From NCBI GenBank assembly GCA_017958245.1, contig JAGDDC010000252.1, positions 1-9,636 of the forward strand: a DNA stretch of 9,636 bases, given 5' to 3'. This document shows positions 6,281 to 9,636 of this stretch, in pieces. The notes below the pieces were generated by a model that was not told the DNA's origin, made no database searches, and worked only from the letters and a program-made list of their open reading frames with translations. Numbering within the stretch: position 1 is the first letter of the stretch; every line of letters starts with the position of its first letter. The position numbers and the translations under genes were made by a program. This DNA is from Lachnospiraceae bacterium (lineage in GTDB: Bacteria > Bacillota_A > Clostridia > Lachnospirales > Lachnospiraceae).

Positions 6281-8272
6281 ATGGGAAAAACGATCAAAGG
6301 AAGACTTACAGTTGCAGCGATCATCATAGTTATACTCACGATGTTGATATCCAACGGGGTTGTCATGATCCTGGCGGCGAACAACCTCAAGGAGGATCAG
6401 ACGCAGAGCCTTGAACATCAGGCGAACAAGTACGCACTGAATATCGACAAATGGATCGAGGGCGAGAGAACAATGGTGGAAGGAGTGGTCTACAACATAC
6501 AGGCCCTGAACGCCGAAGTTCCCTCAGACGAGGATCTCCAGACACTTGTCCGCGCGCATGCGGCAGGGAGACCCGAGCTTCTCAACATGTATATTGGAAC
6601 GATCGACAAGCATTTCCTTCAGTCGGATCCCAACGCGACCACACCCGAGGGGTACGACCCTTCGTCCAGAGGCTGGTGGAAGAGCGCAGAGGCGGCGGGC
6701 ACGACCGTCGTCACAGATCCTTACATGGACGTGCTGATCGGCGGCATGTGCATCACCATCGCTTCCCCCGTGTACTACGGCGGCAAGCTGATCGCAGTCG
6801 TAGGCGCTGACGTTACGCTTGACACGATCACATCGATCATGAGCACCATCCCCACGGACGGCGGACAGTATGGCTTCCTGGTCGACAGCAGCATGAACTA
6901 TATAATCCACGAGAACAAAGCTTTCGAGCCGGGCGAAGACAAGACGACGTCGGTCGGATCTGCGGTGAGTGCGATCAACGGCATCGTGAGCGCTCCCGGG
7001 AGTGCGGTTGTCAACGCAGCCGATTACGACGGCGAGCAGAATTATTTTGCGACTGCTCTGATCGAGGGCAGCAACTGGGTACTCGGCATAGCGGTTCCCA
7101 CAAAGAACGCCATGTCGACGGTAGTCAGGATGATCCTCGTGGCAGTGGCGATCGCGGTAGCTTCGATCGTGGTGGCCGCATTTGTCATGCTGACACTGAT
7201 CAAGAGACAGTTAAAGCCCATGGAGGGCATGAAGGACTTCGTCAAGAAGAACATCATCGGCGAGGAGAACATAAAGAACCAGAAGGATGAGGTCGAGGAG
7301 ATACATTATCTGATCGGCGAGCTCGAGCAGCAGTTCATATCGACCATAAGAAAGACCAGGGACGAGTCGCAGCAGATACATGAGCAAATGACCGAGACAG
7401 TCGCCAAGATCGACGGTATCAACTCAGGTATCGGACAGATCAGCCAGGCGATGGAAGAGACGAGCGGCAACATCACATCCCAGACCGGCAGCATACAGGG
7501 CATCGGCGGAACTCTCACGGAGGTTGCACAGACAGTCGAGGCACTCGGAGAGAGGACGGAGGAGATGGAGAACCACGCGGACGAGATCATCAGCCGCGTA
7601 GAGAAGATGGTTCCCACGATCCTCACAAACAAGAGGAACGCGGTGCGCGTGACCAGAGAGTCGGAGGAGAAGCTCCGCGCGGCTATCGAGTCGGCGATGG
7701 TCATCAACCAGATCGTGGAAGTTTCCAAGGCTATCGGCGGTATAGCTTCGCAGACGAACCTCCTCGCACTCAATGCTTCGATCGAGGCCGCGAGAGCAGG
7801 AGAGGCGGGCCGTGGCTTCGCCGTTGTGGCTGACGAGATCAACAACCTCTCATCGACGACCAAGACCGAGATCGAGAAGGTCGACGTGCTTGTTGACAAG
7901 GTTACATCGAGTGTCAAGACTCTCACCGAGGAGAGCAACTCGATCCTCACTTTCATCAACGAAGTCGTGCTCAAGGATTATGACGGACTCGAGGAGATCG
8001 CGTCGAACTACAAGCAGGACGCAGACTTCTACGCGAACGCGAGCGACAGTCTCGGCAAAGACACCAAGCTGCTCAAGGGTTATATGGAGAGCATCAGCGA
8101 GAGCATAGAGTCCATCAACAGGAACCAGGAGGATCTGAGCGCAGCGATCCAGACCGTCACCGAGACAGTCAGGGAGATCTCCCAGTCGAGCGAGATCGCT
8201 TCGGAGTCGACTTCGAGCGTCATGAACAGCATCGGATCGCTGAAGGATACGGTCGGGAAGTTCCACGTATAG
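6281..8272 (+). CDS. Methyl-accepting chemotaxis protein with dCache_1 ligand-binding domain, probable amino acid receptor
   Basis: A 663-residue membrane chemoreceptor that passes ligand signals to CheW/CheA. Helix 1 spans ~11-33, the outside dCache domain ~36-280, helix 2 ~283-306, and the cytoplasmic coiled coil ~350-663. The signalling tip is textbook (residues ~486-520: [20 protein letters not shown], then [13 protein letters not shown]). A clear HAMP domain is not seen in the short 307-350 linker. In the outer domain Y125, R130, W132, W133, Y148, D150 and D177 sit at the spacing of the amino-acid-binding dCache signature, with W133 where Tyr is usual. No C-terminal methyltransferase-docking pentapeptide is seen. 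The start is fixed by an upstream in-frame TAA (6263) and a GGTGA ribosome site (6272-6276). Likely regulated by a sigma-28-like promoter. Receptor class is firm; the amino acid ligand is inference. Confidence 0.93.
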   Translation: MGKTIKGRLTVAAIIIVILTMLISNGVVMILAANNLKEDQTQSLEHQANKYALNIDKWIEGERTMVEGVVYNIQALNAEVPSDEDLQTLVRAHAAGRPELLNMYIGTIDKHFLQSDPNATTPEGYDPSSRGWWKSAEAAGTTVVTDPYMDVLIGGMCITIASPVYYGGKLIAVVGADVTLDTITSIMSTIPTDGGQYGFLVDSSMNYIIHENKAFEPGEDKTTSVGSAVSAINGIVSAPGSAVVNAADYDGEQNYFATALIEGSNWVLGIAVPTKNAMSTVVRMILVAVAIAVASIVVAAFVMLTLIKRQLKPMEGMKDFVKKNIIGEENIKNQKDEVEEIHYLIGELEQQFISTIRKTRDESQQIHEQMTETVAKIDGINSGIGQISQAMEETSGNITSQTGSIQGIGGTLTEVAQTVEALGERTEEMENHADEIISRVEKMVPTILTNKRNAVRVTRESEEKLRAAIESAMVINQIVEVSKAIGGIASQTNLLALNASIEAARAGEAGRGFAVVADEINNLSSTTKTEIEKVDVLVDKVTSSVKTLTEESNSILTFINEVVLKDYDGLEEIASNYKQDADFYANASDSLGKDTKLLKGYMESISESIESINRNQEDLSAAIQTVTETVREISQSSEIASESTSSVMNSIGSLKDTVGKFHV

Positions 8273-8320
8273 GACAGACTTTGAAAGAGAACAGTTACAA
8301 AAGGGATATCAGATTCCGGG

Positions 8321-8349
8321 TTGATTTTGACGGAGAGATGATGTATCAT
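8321..8349 (+). promoter_or_regulatory. Candidate tRNA promoter overlapping the terminator stem
   Basis: TTGATT (8321-8326), a 17-base spacer, then TATCAT (8344-8349). Predicted start near 8355-8356, inside the 5' arm of the next hairpin. It is the best -35/-10 pair I see ahead of the tRNA. Confidence 0.4.
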
Positions 8350-8383
8350 AACCGAGGGCGAAGAAACCGCCCTCGGTTTTTTT
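8350..8383 (+). terminator. Intrinsic terminator of the chemoreceptor gene
   Basis: A perfect 11-bp stem, AACCGAGGGCG (8350-8360) with CGCCCTCGGTT (8368-8378), has a 7-base loop and a run of seven T (8377-8383). It lies 77 bases after the stop codon. Confidence 0.93.
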
Positions 8384-8389
8384 CTGAGA

Positions 8390-8424
8390 GCGTCGTACGA
8401 CGCAGCGACCGGTCGCGAGGTCGC
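8390..8424. repeat. Two adjacent perfect palindromes in the tRNA leader
   Basis: GCGTCGTACGACGC (8390-8403) and GCGACCGGTCGC (8405-8416) are separated by one base. A third GGTCGC (8419-8424) can compete for pairing with GCGACC (8405-8410), giving a hairpin followed by CCTTTT. They lie just before the tRNA and could act in processing, attenuation or protein binding. Confidence 0.6.
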
Positions 8425-8436
8425 CTTTTATAGAAT

Positions 8437-8509
8437 GGGGCCGTAGCTCAGCTGGGAGAGCGCAGCGTTCGCAACGCTGAGGTCGAGGGTTCGAACCCCT
8501 TCGACTCCA
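8437..8509 (+). tRNA. tRNA-Ala, anticodon CGC
   Basis: A 73-base cloverleaf. Acceptor GGGGCCG pairs with CGACTCC, D stem GCTC/GAGC, anticodon stem CAGCG/CGCTG with loop TTCGCAA, variable loop AGGTC, T arm GAGGG-TTCGAAC-CCCTT, discriminator A. The anticodon CGC at 8470-8472 reads GCG. The G3-U70 pair that marks alanine tRNAs is present. C5 faces A68, a mismatch in the acceptor stem. CCA is not encoded; CTG follows. Flanked by terminators, so it appears to be a single-tRNA unit. Confidence 0.95.
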
Positions 8510-8513
8510 CTGT

Positions 8514-8550
8514 ACCCCGTCCGCTTGAAAGAGCGGACGGGGTTTCTTTT
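8514..8550 (+). terminator. Intrinsic terminator after tRNA-Ala
   Basis: A perfect 12-bp stem, ACCCCGTCCGCT (8514-8525) with AGCGGACGGGGT (8532-8543), has a six-base loop and the T-rich tail TTTCTTTT (8543-8550). It begins five bases after the tRNA. Confidence 0.93.
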
Positions 8551-8702
8551 GCAAATGATAACCTTCGACCCTATCCCGCTTTGCCAAAAAGAACCTCCGA
8601 TGCCATCTGTCGGAAGATCACAAGCATAGATGGGGTTACAAAACCCTACCTACCCGTTTCGGATAGTTGTAATATTGTTCGATGAAAAGATACCAATTAA
8701 AC
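8551..8702. other. Non-coding stretch, no gene seen
   Basis: No open frame with a ribosome site is seen. The only structure is a small hairpin, TGGGGTT-ACAA-AACCCTA (8631-8648), with no T-tract. The stretch is visibly more A+T-rich than the genes before the tRNA, and forms the upstream part of the 321-base gap before the vWA gene. Confidence 0.6.
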
Positions 8703-8741
8703 CCAAAATGTATCCAAAATGTTACTTTTGGACTATATACT
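8703..8741 (+). promoter_or_regulatory. Promoter of the vWA gene with direct and inverted repeats
   Basis: TATACT (8736-8741) is the best -10; its -35 position (around 8713) has no TTGACA-like box. Instead CCAAAATGT is repeated at 8703-8711 and 8714-8722 (11-bp period), and TCCAAAA-N6-TTTTGGA (8713-8732) forms an inverted repeat between the -35 and -10 positions. This looks like an activator- or repressor-controlled promoter, with a start near 8748. Confidence 0.45.
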
Positions 8742-8747
8742 CGGTCA

Positions 8748-8871
8748 CAGAGATGTTTCGTCGTGGCATGAAACAGTGAGATTTGGGGAAAGAAATCTCA
8801 CGGAAAGACAAATGTAACGACGAAACAGGGAAGAAACTGTAAACAATTCTTTTATGAAAGGACGCAAAACA
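8748..8871 (+). ncRNA. Structured 5' leader of the vWA gene, possible cis-regulatory RNA
   Basis: Long helix TGTTTCGTCGT (8754-8764) with ACGACGAAACA (8817-8827), 11 perfect pairs. It encloses hairpin GTGAGATTT-N8-AAATCTCAC (8776-8801), 9 perfect pairs. GAAACA at 8770-8775 can compete for TGTTTC. TTCTTT (8847-8852) can pair with the ribosome site AAAGGA (8857-8862). No terminator T-tract is present, so control would act at translation. Not matched to a known riboswitch class from memory. Confidence 0.5.
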
Positions 8872-9636
8872 ATGAGGAAAGTGAAAGGGATAGTTAAGTC
8901 AAATCTTAAGAAGTTCCTGAGCCTCATGCTGGTCGCAGCTCTTGTGATCGGCACGATCAACATGAATCTGTTTGATTCGAAGGCGGCAGAGTCTCATTCG
9001 GATACCGTAAAGACAACGGTTGACGGCGTTGAGCTCGAGAAGAAGGCTGTTCTTACGGAAATCAACGGCAATGAGGCAACAGTACAGTTTGATTTTATGG
9101 TAAAGGGATCGAAGGTTACGGTTCCTACGACCACAACCGACAAGGTTGACATCGTATTCGTCATGGATATGTCGGGTTCGATGGAAGAAGGCGACAAGAT
9201 TGGTAAGGCGAAGACAGCTGCGAAGGAATTCATTAATTCGATACTTACGGAAGCAAACAAAGATTCCGTAAAGATGGGTGTTGTTGCTTTTGCCGGCAAG
9301 GTAAAAAAGGTAACAAAAGACAATAAAGTTACATATGCTTCAACTGGTGTGGCTGATGTTACCAAGACCATTGCGCTTACAAATAACAAGGCGGATCTTA
9401 CACAGTCAATCGATGGTCTCAAGATTGATTCAGAAAAAAGCGAAGGGATCGGTCGAGGAACAAACTTCCAGGCAGGCATCAATGCCGCAAGGACTCTGCT
9501 GGCAAAAGAAAAGGACGCAGCGAAGATCATCGTGGCACTTACAGATGGAGATCCCACATACAGTTTCGAGGCAACTAAGCTTGATTCAAAGAAAACAGCG
9601 CTTGATGCAGCAATGTACAATGTACATAGTGGAAAG
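8872..9636 (+). CDS. Secreted surface protein with von Willebrand factor A domain, 3'-truncated by window
   Basis: The first 255 codons of a surface protein that continues past the window. Start ATG 8872 has AAAGGA (8857-8862) nine bases upstream; in-frame ATG 8854 lacks a suitable site. Residues 1-39 form a long Gram-positive signal peptide: basic N-region, LSLMLVAALVIGTI core, likely cleavage near SKA-A. After a short beta-rich linker, residues ~92-255 are a vWA domain: VDIVFVMDMSGSM gives the MIDAS D99, S101 and S103, GRGTNF gives T197, and VALTDGDPT gives D225. A metal-dependent ligand-binding role in adhesion or as a pilus tip is the usual function of such proteins. Composition is more A+T-rich than the upstream genes. 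Probably regulated through the structured leader. Sorting signal and later domains lie outside the window. Confidence 0.85.
   Translation, partial: MRKVKGIVKSNLKKFLSLMLVAALVIGTINMNLFDSKAAESHSDTVKTTVDGVELEKKAVLTEINGNEATVQFDFMVKGSKVTVPTTTTDKVDIVFVMDMSGSMEEGDKIGKAKTAAKEFINSILTEANKDSVKMGVVAFAGKVKKVTKDNKVTYASTGVADVTKTIALTNNKADLTQSIDGLKIDSEKSEGIGRGTNFQAGINAARTLLAKEKDAAKIIVALTDGDPTYSFEATKLDSKKTALDAAMYNVHSGK

Noticed and set aside
7306..7974. Minus-strand open frame of 222 codons
   Set aside because: Antisense to the signalling domain of the chemoreceptor; its Ser/Thr/Ile-rich product is typical of a shadow frame.
8338..8433. 31-codon open frame after GGAGAG
   Set aside because: It reads straight through the chemoreceptor terminator and the palindromes, with an Arg-rich low-information product.
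8498..8569. CCTTCGAC shared by the tRNA 3' end and 8562-8569, as a possible attachment-site duplication
   Set aside because: Only eight bases match and flanks differ; expected by chance. A real attR would copy more of the tRNA end.
3033..8751. Shared 12-mer CTCGGTCACAGA at 3033-3044 and 8740-8751
   Set aside because: A few 12-base matches are expected in a window of this size, and surrounding sequence is unrelated.
8854..8871. Alternative in-frame ATG 8854 for the vWA protein
   Set aside because: No ribosome site at a workable distance, while AAAGGA fits ATG 8872.
8994..9620. Minus-strand open frame of 208 codons
   Set aside because: Antisense to the vWA domain, whose MIDAS motifs are clear on the plus strand.

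Overview
The window looks like a chromosomal segment from a motile, low-to-mid G+C-lineage Firmicute, most likely a Clostridia/Lachnospiraceae-type gut or rumen bacterium. This rests on Gram-positive style surface proteins (a subtilisin-type cell-envelope protease tail, a secreted cohesin-like module, a von Willebrand A adhesin), strong AGGAGG-type ribosome sites, GNRA-capped intrinsic terminators, and a chemoreceptor behind a sigma-28/sigma-D-like promoter. The assignment is inference; no rRNA or other phylogenetic marker is present.

Layout. (1) 1-2910: the 3' part of a large secreted S8-type protease (start outside the window), followed after 69 bases by a small secreted cohesin-like protein, closed by a strong intrinsic terminator at 2958-2991. 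(2) 3005-4649: an extended -10 promoter and an 8-oxoguanine-deaminase-like amidohydrolase on +, whose 3' end overlaps by 33 bases with (3) 4617-6005, an M18 (aspartyl) aminopeptidase on - with a basic, GRP-repeat N-terminal tail. (4) 6006-6280: a shared divergent control region with overlapping extended -10 elements, a sigma-28-like promoter and a 6-codon leader ORF. (5) 6281-8272: a dCache chemoreceptor whose ligand pocket residues match the amino-acid-binding signature. (6) 8321-8550: terminator, tRNA-Ala(CGC), terminator. (7) 8551-8871: a non-coding, more A+T-rich stretch with a repeat-decorated promoter and a strongly structured leader RNA. (8) 8872-9636: the start of a secreted vWA-domain protein that runs off the window.

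Functional reading (inference). Several genes fit peptide and amino acid foraging: an extracellular protease, a cytoplasmic aminopeptidase and an amino-acid-type chemoreceptor, the last two divergently transcribed from one control region. The deaminase belongs to purine salvage or detoxification. The vWA protein and cohesin-like protein belong to surface adhesion. The most intriguing unexplained element is the leader RNA at about 8748-8871. It has an 11-bp long-range helix, a competing local helix using a repeated GAAACAG, and a weak hairpin that covers the ribosome site of the adhesin gene. I could not match it to a known riboswitch class from memory.
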